From assembly GCA_937136425.1 (NCBI GenBank), contig CAKZON010000044.1, forward strand, positions 32,063 to 96,062: a stretch of 64,000 nt of DNA, in the 5' to 3' direction. Below, in pieces: positions 51,000 through 62,388 of this stretch (position 1 is the stretch's first letter; the number at the start of each line of letters is the position of its first letter). The notes under the pieces were generated by a model, which was given only the letters and a program-made list of their open reading frames with translations, ran no database searches and had not been told where the DNA came from. The position numbers were made by a program, and so were the translations under genes. This stretch comes from an uncultured Crocinitomix sp. Its GTDB lineage: Bacteria > Bacteroidota > Bacteroidia > Flavobacteriales_D > Crocinitomicaceae.

Positions 51000-51668
51000 A
51001 TGATAGAAAAGACGGTAATAATTAGTGCAGGAGGTATTGGCAAACGAATGGGGGCTGCTATTCCTAAACAATTCTTAAATATTAATAGCCGTCCAGTATT
51101 GTTTCATACCATTGAAAAATTCTATCAATTTGATGCTAACATTCAAATTATTGTGGTGCTTCCAGCTAATCAAATCGATTATTGGAAAGCTTTGTGTAAA
51201 AAGAACGATTTTAAAGTAGAGCATGCCATTGTAAAAGGTGGTAAGGAACGTTTTTTCTCTGTCAAAAATGGACTTGCTGTTGCAAAAGGTGAAGTTATTG
51301 GTGTGCATGATGCTGTACGACCATTGGTTTCAACCAGAGTAATTAATGATTGTTTTGCAATGGCACTAGATAAAGGTGCCGCAATTCCAGTGTTTGATAT
51401 TAGTGAATCAATTCGTAAGGTTGAATCAAGTGCATCTGTCGCTGTCGATCGTAATAATTATAAGCTAGTTCAAACACCGCAGTGTTTTCAAAGTAAAATT
51501 TTAAAAGCAGCATATGGACTTGATTATTCTGATCAATTCACAGATGATGCAAGTGTTGTTGAAAAAAATGGTAATCAAATTCATTTGATTAAAGGAAACG
51601 AGGAGAATATAAAAATTACACGCCCAATTGATTTAAGAGTGGCGGAAACATTAATGAGGGATGAATAA
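51000..51668 (+). CDS. ispD: 2-C-methyl-D-erythritol 4-phosphate cytidylyltransferase IspD
   Basis: The 222-residue enzyme transfers CMP from CTP to MEP in the non-mevalonate isoprenoid pathway. Family marks: the N-terminal nucleotide loop IISAGGIGKRMGAAIPKQFL, RFFSVKNGL, HDAVRPL, TPQCFQ, and the TDDASVVE segment near the end, all in place. It follows the queA terminator by about 15 bases and overlaps the next gene by eight bases. Presence of ispD shows that this organism uses the MEP pathway. Confidence 0.95.
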   Translation: MIEKTVIISAGGIGKRMGAAIPKQFLNINSRPVLFHTIEKFYQFDANIQIIVVLPANQIDYWKALCKKNDFKVEHAIVKGGKERFFSVKNGLAVAKGEVIGVHDAVRPLVSTRVINDCFAMALDKGAAIPVFDISESIRKVESSASVAVDRNNYKLVQTPQCFQSKILKAAYGLDYSDQFTDDASVVEKNGNQIHLIKGNEENIKITRPIDLRVAETLMRDE

Positions 51669-51939
51669 AGCAATTTATTTTAAAGGCGAAAATTGCGGAG
51701 TTTGTGCCGCATTATTGCCAAAAATGGAAGTGCACTTTTCAGAGAACTATCCTTTACTCGAATTTGAAATTATTGAGGTTCAAAAAACACCTGAAATTGC
51801 AGCACAATTTAACGTGTTCACTATTCCTGTCTTAATCATTTTATTTGAAGGAAAAGAGTATTATCGATTCGTTCGAAATTTTTCTGCAGGTGAAATAGAT
51901 CAGAAATTGCAGCGTACTTATAAGCTGAGTTTTCAATAA
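51661..51939 (+). CDS. Thioredoxin-family protein
   Basis: The 92-residue protein is a minimal thioredoxin fold with a CGVC active site (C12 and C15) and the cis-proline loop FTIPVLII. There is no signal peptide, so it acts in the cytoplasm, probably as a disulfide exchanger. It overlaps ispD by eight bases and so is translated from the same message. The GVC active site is less common than GPC. Confidence 0.85.
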   Translation: MNKAIYFKGENCGVCAALLPKMEVHFSENYPLLEFEIIEVQKTPEIAAQFNVFTIPVLIILFEGKEYYRFVRNFSAGEIDQKLQRTYKLSFQ

Positions 51940-51960
51940 ATTATTGTAATATTAACCATA

Positions 51961-52737
51961 ATGGCATTAAAATTTAGGTTTGCTTTTTTGGTTTTAATAC
52001 TTCATATGGCTTCAGAAAGTTGGGGGCAATTTGTTGTTGGGGCTGGTTATGAACTAGGATTTATTCAAACAGAAGAAGAGTATAATTTTAATGTTTTGGT
52101 TTATAATGATAACGAAACCTATGATTTTTATTCTATTCAAAGTGAGTTAGGTGCCGTTTCGCATGGTATTATGGGGCGAAGTTTTGGCGGTCAATTTTTG
52201 AATCCCAGAAAAGTAACATTAGGCTATTCTTTGGAGTTGGGCTATCAATATTTTACCAGTAAAGGGAAATTTTTCTATCGGGAGAGTTCAACTAGAGATG
52301 CGGATTCAATTGTTAATTTTTTTGATGGATTTACCTTTGAATCAAATTATCATATGGTGCGGTTTGATCATTATATAGATGTGCATTGGAATCCGTCTCC
52401 TACCATTAAAATCACGAATTCAATAGGCGCAGGTTTAACTGCTTTAGTCCGTGGTGCAAGTCCTGCATTAGATATTGACGGTACAATGATTAATACTAAT
52501 CATCCAATCGTCAAGTTTAAATATCAACCGCAAATTACTGAAAAATATAAAGGTTTTTCAATGACCTTTTTTGCTTCGGTGGATCTTTTCGCATTTGAAT
52601 TATTCAATAATCAAGCTCCACATCAAACTCCCGATTATCGCATACCGTTAAATAAACTGCGTTTTAATACCATTGGAATTCGTTTTGTTCCAGATCCTAA
52701 AAAACCCAAAGAAAAACCAACGGAGGAATTGTATTAA
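51961..52737 (+). CDS. Secreted outer-membrane-barrel-like protein
   Basis: The 258-residue protein has a signal peptide (FRFAFLVLILHMASESWGQ) and a mature part made of alternating strands ending in aromatics (FVVGAGYELGFI, VTLGYSLELGYQYF, FSMTFFASVDLFAF, LRFNTIGIRFVPD), which suggest a small beta-barrel. The C-terminus is a charged PKKPKEKPTEELY rather than an aromatic, unlike most BAM substrates. It is 21 bases downstream of the thioredoxin-like gene. Function unknown. Confidence 0.72.
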   Translation: MALKFRFAFLVLILHMASESWGQFVVGAGYELGFIQTEEEYNFNVLVYNDNETYDFYSIQSELGAVSHGIMGRSFGGQFLNPRKVTLGYSLELGYQYFTSKGKFFYRESSTRDADSIVNFFDGFTFESNYHMVRFDHYIDVHWNPSPTIKITNSIGAGLTALVRGASPALDIDGTMINTNHPIVKFKYQPQITEKYKGFSMTFFASVDLFAFELFNNQAPHQTPDYRIPLNKLRFNTIGIRFVPDPKKPKEKPTEELY

Positions 52738-52862
52738 GTCAATTTCAAATTTCCTATCAGTGGTAATGTAAATTACAATAAAATAAGATTGTTTCCGTTA
52801 ATGGTTCAAAACCTAAAGGTTGATCTATTTTTAATGATCTACCTATCCAAAATTCTTATGAT

Positions 52863-53525
52863 ATGAAGTTTATAATAAGCTGCTTAGCGTTCTCTTTTTT
52901 ATGTTGCTTTCAAGCTGCAAATGCGCAACTTACTGGGGCAGGAATTCAACCCAAAATGAATTTTTCAAGACACTTAAATGTGGAACTAGGTATTCCAAAG
53001 CGTTTGGCAAGGTCTATTGAAGGTAGGTTAGCGTCACCTGGAATTGATCTTTTCGCAGATTTTAGATTGGCAGAGAAGTGGACTTTCAGAACCAAAGCTG
53101 GGGTTGAAACAAAGGGCTTCGTAAGTCATCATTTCATTTACTCAGGTGAAGAGCGCGCACAAAAGTATCATTATGTTTCTGCTGATTTGAATTTGATGAG
53201 AAAATGGGGGACGAATAAAAAAGTTCAATTTTACAATTATGTTGGTCTAACAACAGGTTATCTCTTCAAAAAACAAGCAAGCGAATTGTCCTATTTCGAA
53301 GCGAAAACATTTGGAAATGGAGCACGATTAACTTATGAAAACTACGCTAAATTTAACCTTGGAGCAGTTGGCGGAGCAGGACTCAGTTTTAATAACGTTT
53401 TGTGGTTAGAAATGGAATATAATCGAGACATTTTAGCACCAATTAATCAAGCAGATTTAAAGGTTTACAATACCGTTTGGTCAGTAAATGTTGGTATAAA
53501 TTTATTGAAGCTACTTCAAAAGTAA
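52863..53525 (+). CDS. Outer-membrane beta-barrel protein (PorT-like)
   Basis: The 220-residue protein has a signal peptide (FIISCLAFSFLCCFQAANA) and an eight-stranded-barrel-like mature part (LNVELGIPKRL, LFADFRLAEKWTFRTKAGVETKGFV, YVSADLNLMRKWG, VQFYNYVGLTTGYLF, FNLGAVGGAGLSF, WSVNVGINLLKLL). It resembles outer-membrane proteins of the PorT/OprF-like N-terminal kind, but no specific assignment is justified. It stands by itself between two short gaps. Confidence 0.72.
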   Translation: MKFIISCLAFSFLCCFQAANAQLTGAGIQPKMNFSRHLNVELGIPKRLARSIEGRLASPGIDLFADFRLAEKWTFRTKAGVETKGFVSHHFIYSGEERAQKYHYVSADLNLMRKWGTNKKVQFYNYVGLTTGYLFKKQASELSYFEAKTFGNGARLTYENYAKFNLGAVGGAGLSFNNVLWLEMEYNRDILAPINQADLKVYNTVWSVNVGINLLKLLQK

Positions 53526-53577
53526 ATTTCAAGGTATAAAAATCAAGTTTTGAGCAGGTTTTATCCGTTCAAATGCA

Positions 53578-53585
53578 TAAATTTG
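53578..53585 (+). promoter_or_regulatory. -7 promoter box of icd
   Basis: TAAATTTG matches TAnnTTTG; transcription would start near 53592, leaving a leader of about 47 bases before the ATG at 53639. Confidence 0.65.
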
Positions 53586-53601
53586 TCATCCTTATAAATC
53601 C

Positions 53602-55858
<2,257 letters not shown>

Positions 55859-55880
55859 TTCTATAACTTGAATGAATTTT

Positions 55881-55913
55881 AAAAAACCTTGGCTTATTAA
55901 GTCAAGGTTTTTT
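55881..55913 (+). terminator. Intrinsic terminator after icd
   Basis: AAAAAACCTTG at 55881-55891 pairs with CAAGGTTTTTT at 55903-55913, with an additional CTT/AAG pair inside; the T-tract lies within the second arm. It ends just before the start of the SpoIIE gene at 55933. Confidence 0.9.
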
Positions 55914-55932
55914 GTATTTTGGAGTCTGCCTA

Positions 55933-58083
55933 ATGAATCCATTTAAATTAAAAATCAGTTTGTTTTTTGCTGTGCTATCGTTTTTGAGCACTGGATACGC
56001 AAATTTTGATGGTGGATTGCCAGATTCATTGATTAATGCAATGGAGCAGGTTAAAACAGACAAGGAAAGAGCAAGTACTCAATTGGAGATCGGAATTTTT
56101 TATCTAAAGAAAAGAGATCCTGTTAATGCCCTATCATATTTAGAAAACGCTGCTAAGATTGTCACTGATGTTGAGGATGATCAATTGGAAGCACTTGTTA
56201 TGTATCGGCTTGGTGAAGCTTATTATGGAATTGATCAAGGGTTGGAAGCTATTGATTGCTTTAATGCAGCCTTAAAAATTGAAAACGGCTTAAATGCTAA
56301 TGAGGTGCTCAATGTGTATAACATGATGGGGGTAATTTACCTCGTGTTTGATGAAGGAGAAAAAGGAATAGAATATTTCAATCGGGCGTTAACCTTGCAA
56401 GACAAGGCTGCTGAAATTAGTGGGCGAACTTACGAGTTTTTATATAATAATAAAGGCATTACGTTTTCAAGTATGGGAATGTTAGATTCTGCTATGGCCA
56501 ATCATAACCGCTGTCTCTCTATTCGATTACAAGGAGAAAATAATTCAGGTGTAGGTCAATCTTACAACAATTTAGGAACAGCGTTTTTTGATGGTCAAAA
56601 TTATGATTCTGCCTTGTTTTATTTTGAAAAAGGTTTGTTGTATCGGCAAAAGGTGGATAACCCTGTAGCGTCTAGTATTCAAGAAAGTCAAATCAATATA
56701 TCTAAAGCGTTAATTGAATTAGGTAGAGGAAGAGAAGCTAAACCAAAATTAGAGTCGATTGAGAGGGAACTATTGATTAAACCTAACCCAACAATAGAAC
56801 TGCGCCTTAACGAATTATTATTGCACTTGTATGCAGAATTAAATGATTATAGAAACGCTTTCATTTATAGCAAAAAATATTACGAATTAAAGGATAGTGT
56901 TTTTGGAATTGAACAACGCGAAGAACTAATTAGAATAAATTTAAGCAGCAAATACGCCGAGCAAAAATTGCAGGATAGTTTAATAAACGCTGAGCAAATC
57001 AAGCTGGATGAAATTCGTGAAACAAAAGAAAAAGAAATTAGAGATCAAAAGACGCATACTTCCAAATTAGTGATGATTGGATTAATGGTAGCATTGGTTT
57101 TAATGTTGGGTATAATCATTTTGGTTTATAGAAATTACCGTAGTAAGAAAAAAGCCTCTGAAGAAATTTTAGAACAAAAAGGAGAGGTTGAAAAGCAACG
57201 AGACCGAGTGCAAGAGGAGAAACTTATTGCAGATGAACAGCGAGAAATAGCTCAAAAACAAAAAATGGAATTAGAGCTAATTCACCAAGAAATAACAGAT
57301 AGCATTAATTACGCCCAACGCATTCAAAATGCCATTCTTCCTTCAACCGAGACGGTTGAAAAAGCCTTGCAAAATCAGTTCGTCCTTTATTTACCAAAAG
57401 CGGTGGTGGCGGGTGATTTTTATTGGGTAAGAGAAGTAGGTGAGCGCGTTTATTTTGCCGCGGCAGATTGCACAGGACATGGTGTGCCAGGAGCACTAGT
57501 AAGTATTATTTGTTCCAATGCTTTGAACAGAACTATTGAAGAGTTTAAATTGACGGATCCAGGTGAGATTTTGGATAAAACAACAGATTTATTGATAGAG
57601 GCGTTTGTGCAAAGTAATCAGGATGTAAAAGATGGAATGGATATTTCATTGTGCTGTTTTAATAAAAAGGAAAACTCATACACGTTTGCAGGAGCAAATA
57701 ATCCGCTTTATGTAATTAAGCAAAAAACGGATGGATTAATATTGGAAGAAAATACTATTCAAAATGAAACGAATTATCTCATTGAAATAAAAGGTGATCG
57801 ACAATCAATAGGCTGGCAAGAGAATCGTAAAAAATTTACAAGCAATACCGTTCATGTCAATAAAGGAGATATGATTTATTCTTTTACAGATGGATTCCCT
57901 GATCAGTTTGGAGGCGAACGAGGGAAGAAATATAAATATCGAAAGTTTAAAAACTTTCTGTTATCAGTATCAAATTTACCATTATGGGAACAAAAATCCC
58001 AAATTGAAAAAGAATTCAACACTTGGAAAGGTGATCTAGAGCAAATAGATGATGTTTGTATTGTAGGCGTGAAAACCCTATGA
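55933..58083 (+). CDS. TPR-SpoIIE phosphatase
   Basis: The start is set at the ATG at 55933 (716 residues), giving a signal peptide ending in LSTGYA; the frame to 55912 would fall inside the terminator stem. Periplasmic TPR repeats (about 30-340) are followed by a membrane helix at about 379-400 (LVMIGLMVALVLMLGIIILVY), a coiled coil, and a C-terminal PP2C/SpoIIE phosphatase domain: DSINYAQRIQNAILP, FVLYLPKAVVAGDFYWV, FAAADCTGHGVPGALVS (metal-binding Asp and Gly), and GDMIYSFTDGFPDQFGG. It dephosphorylates Ser/Thr on a partner such as an anti-anti-sigma protein in response to a periplasmic signal. It converges with, and overlaps by six bases, the hemoglobin gene. Confidence 0.93.
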   Translation: MNPFKLKISLFFAVLSFLSTGYANFDGGLPDSLINAMEQVKTDKERASTQLEIGIFYLKKRDPVNALSYLENAAKIVTDVEDDQLEALVMYRLGEAYYGIDQGLEAIDCFNAALKIENGLNANEVLNVYNMMGVIYLVFDEGEKGIEYFNRALTLQDKAAEISGRTYEFLYNNKGITFSSMGMLDSAMANHNRCLSIRLQGENNSGVGQSYNNLGTAFFDGQNYDSALFYFEKGLLYRQKVDNPVASSIQESQINISKALIELGRGREAKPKLESIERELLIKPNPTIELRLNELLLHLYAELNDYRNAFIYSKKYYELKDSVFGIEQREELIRINLSSKYAEQKLQDSLINAEQIKLDEIRETKEKEIRDQKTHTSKLVMIGLMVALVLMLGIIILVYRNYRSKKKASEEILEQKGEVEKQRDRVQEEKLIADEQREIAQKQKMELELIHQEITDSINYAQRIQNAILPSTETVEKALQNQFVLYLPKAVVAGDFYWVREVGERVYFAAADCTGHGVPGALVSIICSNALNRTIEEFKLTDPGEILDKTTDLLIEAFVQSNQDVKDGMDISLCCFNKKENSYTFAGANNPLYVIKQKTDGLILEENTIQNETNYLIEIKGDRQSIGWQENRKKFTSNTVHVNKGDMIYSFTDGFPDQFGGERGKKYKYRKFKNFLLSVSNLPLWEQKSQIEKEFNTWKGDLEQIDDVCIVGVKTL

Positions 58084-58452
58084 GTTCACCATGTGTTGTG
58101 CCACTTGCGGAAAACAGTTATATAAAGCCTCTTTTAAATTATCTGCCAAATCTAATTCTTGAATAGATGCATTCATTAGACTCAACCACTCGTCTTTAGC
58201 CTTGTTGGTAATGGCATGCGGTAAATGTCTGCGTCGCATTTTTGGAGGACCATATTTTTCAATATAGCGTGGAGGACCCCCTAAAAATTGTGTTAAAAAA
58301 CAGTACTGCTTATCCTTGATGCTTTCGGCATCTGTTTGGTTAAAAAGCGGTGATAAAACGGGGTTAACAAAAACCTTGGCATAAAAACTGTTTATAAGTT
58401 CTTGTAAACGATTATCGCCGATTAATTCATAGAGCGTTTTTACTTTTTCCAT
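58078..58452 (-). CDS. Truncated hemoglobin, group II (trHbO)
   Basis: The start is set at the ATG at 58452 (124 residues); a TTG start at 58464 is possible. The sequence fits group II: TLYELIGDNRLQELINSFYAKVF, FLGGPPRYIEKYGPPKMRRRHLPHAI, KDEWLSLMNASI. The proximal histidine is H in RRRHLPH, and the Trp near the G helix marks group II. These globins bind oxygen and may detoxify nitric oxide or peroxide. It converges with the SpoIIE gene and overlaps it by six bases at the 3' end. Confidence 0.92.
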   Translation of the reverse strand: MEKVKTLYELIGDNRLQELINSFYAKVFVNPVLSPLFNQTDAESIKDKQYCFLTQFLGGPPRYIEKYGPPKMRRRHLPHAITNKAKDEWLSLMNASIQELDLADNLKEALYNCFPQVAQHMVNS

Positions 58453-58503
58453 TTTTTTGGTCAATGTGTAAATTGCGTTTAAAATGTTTTAACAAAAATA
58501 GGC

Positions 58504-58511
58504 TATCTTTA
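58504..58511 (+). promoter_or_regulatory. Near-consensus -7 box before the OmpA-family gene
   Basis: TATCTTTA differs from TAnnTTTG only at the last base. A start near 58517 would leave a leader of about five bases before the GTG at 58522, so the message may be nearly leaderless, or the true start codon is the TTG two codons later. Confidence 0.4.
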
Positions 58512-58521
58512 CGGCATTATT

Positions 58522-59706
58522 GTGAGTTTGAAGAAATTAGTCACCATATTATTTTTATTACTTTTTGTTCAGGGATTTGGGCAAGGGTTTAAAATGCATT
58601 ACTCTAATTCATTTGCAGATTGTTTTGGGGCTGTAGAAGTAATGGATTATAATACACCGTCGCGTTTGCAGTTTCCAGGTAGTTTTGGTTTGCGAGATGA
58701 CTTTGTTGGATTTGATCCTGATTTCCATGAGGTAAATTCTGTTTGGTTGCGCCTAGAACCTAATGTTGATGGTGTTTTTGAATTTGAGATTTCTACTGAA
58801 AATAATGTGGATTTTAGCTATCATTTATTTCGCGCAACAGACAATTCTTTTTGCGAACACCTTGAGGCAGATAAGGCTGCACCAGAAATTTCTCAAAGCA
58901 TTTCATATCATAATAAAGGGGCAATGGATGCCGGGGGTGATAATTTTAAAGGATCAATTGAGACAAAAAAAACGGATGTTTTTTATTTAATGGTTCATAC
59001 AAATTCAACTTATAAAGGTCGAGTTACAGTAAATTATAAACGTATTGGAAAAGTTGCAATAACAGAATCTGTCGTGCAAGATTATAGAACAGGTAAGACA
59101 GATAATTTTATTCGTGTTAGAATTAGAGATAAAGAAACGGGAAGTCCTGTAGAAGCTAATATGATAATCTCTGGAATAGATAAGGATAATTATTTGTTTC
59201 TTGGAACCGACTTTTATTTTGATGCTACTACTGCACGTGAAATGCATATCGAATCAAACACGCAAGGATACTTTTTGTTTGTTAAAGATTTTGAATCAAA
59301 AGGATCATCTAGCAATAATATGGAAATTTTATTGGAGCTAGAACGTTTAGCGCCGGGTAAAAAATTAGCGCTTGAAAACATCAAATTCGAACAAGATGAG
59401 GACAAGTTTTTACCGATTGCATATCCTGCATTAAAACGTTTGCTAGATTTTATGGCAGTTAATGACCAATTGAAAATTGAAATTCAAGGTCATGTAAATG
59501 CACCAGGTTATCGAAATAATGGAAGAATCAAAGCTTTGTCTGAAAGTAGAGCAAAGGCGGTGAGAAAATTCTTGAAAGATAACGGAATTGAAGGTAGCCG
59601 AATGGTGGTTAAAGGATACGGAAACACAGAAATGATTTTTGAAGAACCAATTGACGTTCATCAAGAGGAAGCAAATCGACGTGTAGAAATAAAGATTATT
59701 GACTAA
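58522..59706 (+). CDS. OmpA-family outer-membrane protein
   Basis: The 394-residue protein starts with GTG 58522; the signal peptide is SLKKLVTILFLLLFVQGFGQ. Residues ~25-170 resemble a PPC-like beta-sandwich (VWLRLEPNVDGVFEFEIS, FYLMVHTNSTYKGRVTVNYKR), residues ~180-270 are a second Ig-like domain, and the C-terminal ~115 residues are an OmpA-like peptidoglycan-binding domain: NIKFEQDEDKFLP, LKIEIQGHVNAPG, LSESRAKAVRKFLKDNGI, MVVKGYGNT.P, and NRRVEIKI. It anchors the outer membrane to the cell wall. It is two bases upstream of tsaB. Confidence 0.92.
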   Translation: MSLKKLVTILFLLLFVQGFGQGFKMHYSNSFADCFGAVEVMDYNTPSRLQFPGSFGLRDDFVGFDPDFHEVNSVWLRLEPNVDGVFEFEISTENNVDFSYHLFRATDNSFCEHLEADKAAPEISQSISYHNKGAMDAGGDNFKGSIETKKTDVFYLMVHTNSTYKGRVTVNYKRIGKVAITESVVQDYRTGKTDNFIRVRIRDKETGSPVEANMIISGIDKDNYLFLGTDFYFDATTAREMHIESNTQGYFLFVKDFESKGSSSNNMEILLELERLAPGKKLALENIKFEQDEDKFLPIAYPALKRLLDFMAVNDQLKIEIQGHVNAPGYRNNGRIKALSESRAKAVRKFLKDNGIEGSRMVVKGYGNTEMIFEEPIDVHQEEANRRVEIKIID

Positions 59707-59708
59707 TT

Positions 59709-60386
59709 ATGAGTTTAATTCTTTGTTTAGAAACTGCCACTAAGGTATGTTCTATCAGCCTCGCTAAAGATGGAGTAGAGGTAGCAACAATCAACCATTC
59801 TTCTGAAAATTATTCGCATGCCGAACGACTGAATGGCTTAATGCTTGATTTATTAAAGCAAACCAATACCAGTTTAAATGATATTGATGCGGTTGCAATT
59901 AGTGAGGGCCCTGGGTCATATACAGGTTTAAGAATTGGAACCTCAACTGCTAAGGGATTGTGTTATGCATTGGATATTCCTTTAATAGCTATTAATTCAC
60001 TCAAAGCATTGGCTGCTGAAAAAAGAGGACAGAACACGTTAATTTGCCCAATGTTTGATGCACGAAGAATGGAGGTTTATTCTGCTATTTATGATGCGGA
60101 TATGAACGAATTAGAAGGAACCAGGGCAGTTGTTATTGATGATTTATCTTACCAGAATTTTTTAGCGAATAATCCTGTATGTTTTATTGGACCTGGAGCA
60201 GAAAAATGTCAAGAAACATTGCAAGATTCAAATGCCACGTTTGATTTAACTATTCAAGTTTCAGCAAAAGGAATGATTGCTTTTGCATATGAAAAGTTTG
60301 TACAAAACGATTTTGTTGACTTGGCTTATTTTGAACCTTTCTATTTGAAAGATTTTATTGCAGGAACTCCAAAAAAAATCTTTTAA
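59709..60386 (+). CDS. tsaB: tRNA threonylcarbamoyladenosine biosynthesis protein TsaB
   Basis: The 225-residue protein is an ASKHA-fold partner of TsaD. Family marks: ILCLETATKVCSISLAKDG, YSHAERLNGLMLDLL, DAVAISEGPGSYTGLRIGTSTAKGLCYAL, and MFDARRMEVYSA. TsaB supports t6A formation at position 37 of ANN-decoding tRNAs and is essential in most bacteria. It follows the OmpA gene by two bases and converges with the T9SS protein at 60394. Confidence 0.95.
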   Translation: MSLILCLETATKVCSISLAKDGVEVATINHSSENYSHAERLNGLMLDLLKQTNTSLNDIDAVAISEGPGSYTGLRIGTSTAKGLCYALDIPLIAINSLKALAAEKRGQNTLICPMFDARRMEVYSAIYDADMNELEGTRAVVIDDLSYQNFLANNPVCFIGPGAEKCQETLQDSNATFDLTIQVSAKGMIAFAYEKFVQNDFVDLAYFEPFYLKDFIAGTPKKIF

Positions 60387-60393
60387 TCAAGAT

Positions 60394-62256
60394 CTAATTA
60401 ATTACCGTTAAACGGTGACTTTCTTTTTTATCGTTACGCACCAAATTCAAAATATATACACCAGACGGATAGCCAGAAACATCTAAGGTTAATTGATGTT
60501 CATTTAATGCCATGTATACAGGCATTTGTTTACCCAGTGGATTAAATATTTGAATAGAAGTAGCATTTATGTTATCCCCAACCACATGAATAAATTGGTT
60601 GGACGGATTCGGGAAAATCACAGTTTTATCAGTTTGATAAAGGATAGAAACAGATTCGCTATAAGAATAGCTACCATCAAAATCTGTTTGTTTAAGTCTG
60701 TAATAATTCAACCCTATGTGTGGGTGATAATCAATTGAGCTATAGTTAATTTTACTGGTGCTATTTCCAGCACCTTTTGTATAAGAAATGCTGCTCCAGT
60801 TTTCTCCGTCAATTGAATGCTCTATATTAAAGTAATCATTATTACGTTCAGAAGCTGTGATCCATTTTAATAAGACTTCATCATGAATAAGCTCTCCTGA
60901 AAAGTCAAGAAGTTCTATGGGTAATGGTTCACCAAAATCGGTATGAATTCCCATATTATCCGTTCCTGTGCCTGATTCCGCTTGTGAATTACATGGAACT
61001 GAATTATTATTGCATCCACCATCTCCATTCAATGTTTCACTTGTAATATTGGTTGTAGGAATAGATGAAGAAAAGAAGATGTAACCTTGGCCGCCGCCAG
61101 CACCACCGCCATGCGTAGCACCACTATTAACGCTTCCTCCATCTCCCCCGTTGGAAGAAATAGTTAAAGGACAGGCCGCAGATATTGACCAAATATCAAC
61201 ATTTAATACAATTGATCCGCCAGCTCCGCCAGCACCAGCACCATCATTTCCAGATGTACCAACTACGGAGTTTGCGTTTGCAGAAATATTTACGCCAGCA
61301 CCGCAGGTTCCAGTTGTTATTTCTGTTGCCTTAATTAGTACGATTCCTCCTGCGTTTGTACCTGGTGTTGCAAAACCATTGTTTCCTTCACCAGAGCCTC
61401 CGCCACCTCCCATAAATACGCGAGATCCAGAAATAACACCGCTTAAAATAAGTCCGCCAATACCGCCCGCAGTAGGAGAGCATGTTGGCCAGCCTGGGCC
61501 ACCTGTTCCTCCTCCAGAATAATTCCCGCCACCGCCGCCGCCAGCGTTATGACTATTTCCACCACCGCCACCGGATAAAATTCTTCCTCTTCCTGCTGCG
61601 TAAGTTAGATCTGTACTTTTGTAAATACCTTCTCCTTTATCTGCATGATTGGCTGTTGTTGCAACTCTGAAATTACTTGTACCACTGCAACCAGTAGAAC
61701 CTCCTGTATTAACTGCCGCACCTCTAAAACCGTCGCCATCAGCATCTAAATTGTGAGCTAATGTTAAGGTTCCGTCAACAGAAAAAGATAGCACCCCGCC
61801 AATATTTCCGTCCCAAGGAAGTGAGCTCATGTCTGCCGTTGTGGTGTAATCTGGACTTCCGTACTCTCTAAAAGTTATTATTTGAACACTGCAGTTGGGA
61901 CATGTGTTATAGGTGTTAGTTGGTACGTTTTTTAATGTTATCGTAGCAGGTAAACCTAAGCTTTCTGTGTGCGAATCAATTTGTCTAATTTCATACAGAC
62001 CTGCAGAAGAAATTGATCCAAGATCACCGAAACCGACAGTGTTTGTCGTTGTGCCAATTACATCATCCTGCATTTGCATTAAAACAACCCATTCGTCATC
62101 TTCAAAGGTGTGGGCAGCTTCGTTAACATTGCTTAATGTAAGTGTTGCGCCAGACAAAGAAGTAACTTTGGCGTATCCGTTTATTACTTGTGAATTAGCG
62201 GAATTCGATAAATATATCATTCCGAAGAATAATAGCAAGAGTGGGGTCAAACGCAT
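60394..62256 (-). CDS. Glycine-rich T9SS type A surface protein
   Basis: The 620-residue protein has a signal peptide (LTPLLLLFFGMIYLSNSANSQ), an N-terminal beta region, and a glycine-rich stretch (about residues 195-405: GGGGGNSH, GGGGGGNYSGGGTGGPGW, GGGGGSGEG) that gives higher GC than the neighbourhood. A C-terminal fibronectin-like part (DEVLLKWITASERNNDYFNIEHS, YYRLKQTDFDGSYSYS) is followed by a type A sorting domain (VIFPNPSNQFIHVV, VSGYPSGVYILNLV). The protein is exported to the cell surface; the function is unknown, but the glycine-rich part resembles adhesive or extracellular-matrix regions. A TAACTTTG box on the - strand at 62279-62286 is its likely promoter. Confidence 0.85.
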   Translation of the reverse strand: MRLTPLLLLFFGMIYLSNSANSQVINGYAKVTSLSGATLTLSNVNEAAHTFEDDEWVVLMQMQDDVIGTTTNTVGFGDLGSISSAGLYEIRQIDSHTESLGLPATITLKNVPTNTYNTCPNCSVQIITFREYGSPDYTTTADMSSLPWDGNIGGVLSFSVDGTLTLAHNLDADGDGFRGAAVNTGGSTGCSGTSNFRVATTANHADKGEGIYKSTDLTYAAGRGRILSGGGGGNSHNAGGGGGGNYSGGGTGGPGWPTCSPTAGGIGGLILSGVISGSRVFMGGGGGSGEGNNGFATPGTNAGGIVLIKATEITTGTCGAGVNISANANSVVGTSGNDGAGAGGAGGSIVLNVDIWSISAACPLTISSNGGDGGSVNSGATHGGGAGGGQGYIFFSSSIPTTNITSETLNGDGGCNNNSVPCNSQAESGTGTDNMGIHTDFGEPLPIELLDFSGELIHDEVLLKWITASERNNDYFNIEHSIDGENWSSISYTKGAGNSTSKINYSSIDYHPHIGLNYYRLKQTDFDGSYSYSESVSILYQTDKTVIFPNPSNQFIHVVGDNINATSIQIFNPLGKQMPVYMALNEHQLTLDVSGYPSGVYILNLVRNDKKESHRLTVIN

Positions 62257-62278
62257 GTAGAGTTATTTTCGTGGATAC

Positions 62279-62286
62279 CAAAGTTA
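62279..62286 (-). promoter_or_regulatory. -7 promoter box of the glycine-rich T9SS gene
   Basis: On the - strand the sequence reads TAACTTTG, an exact TAnnTTTG box, about 23 bases before the ATG at 62256. Confidence 0.6.
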
Positions 62287-62388
62287 ATAACTTGAAAATT
62301 AGATGCGCTAACGATTCGACGAAAGGTTGTGAAAAAATCGACAAATGGATCGACTTATCCGTTATGAATGATGTAGGGGTTGAGGTTT

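Noticed and set aside
61151..61522. Long rightward open frame inside the glycine-rich T9SS gene (Pro/Ala-rich 123 residues)
   Set aside because: It is the complement of glycine codons (GGN to NCC) of the real leftward gene; composition is an artefact and there is no start context.
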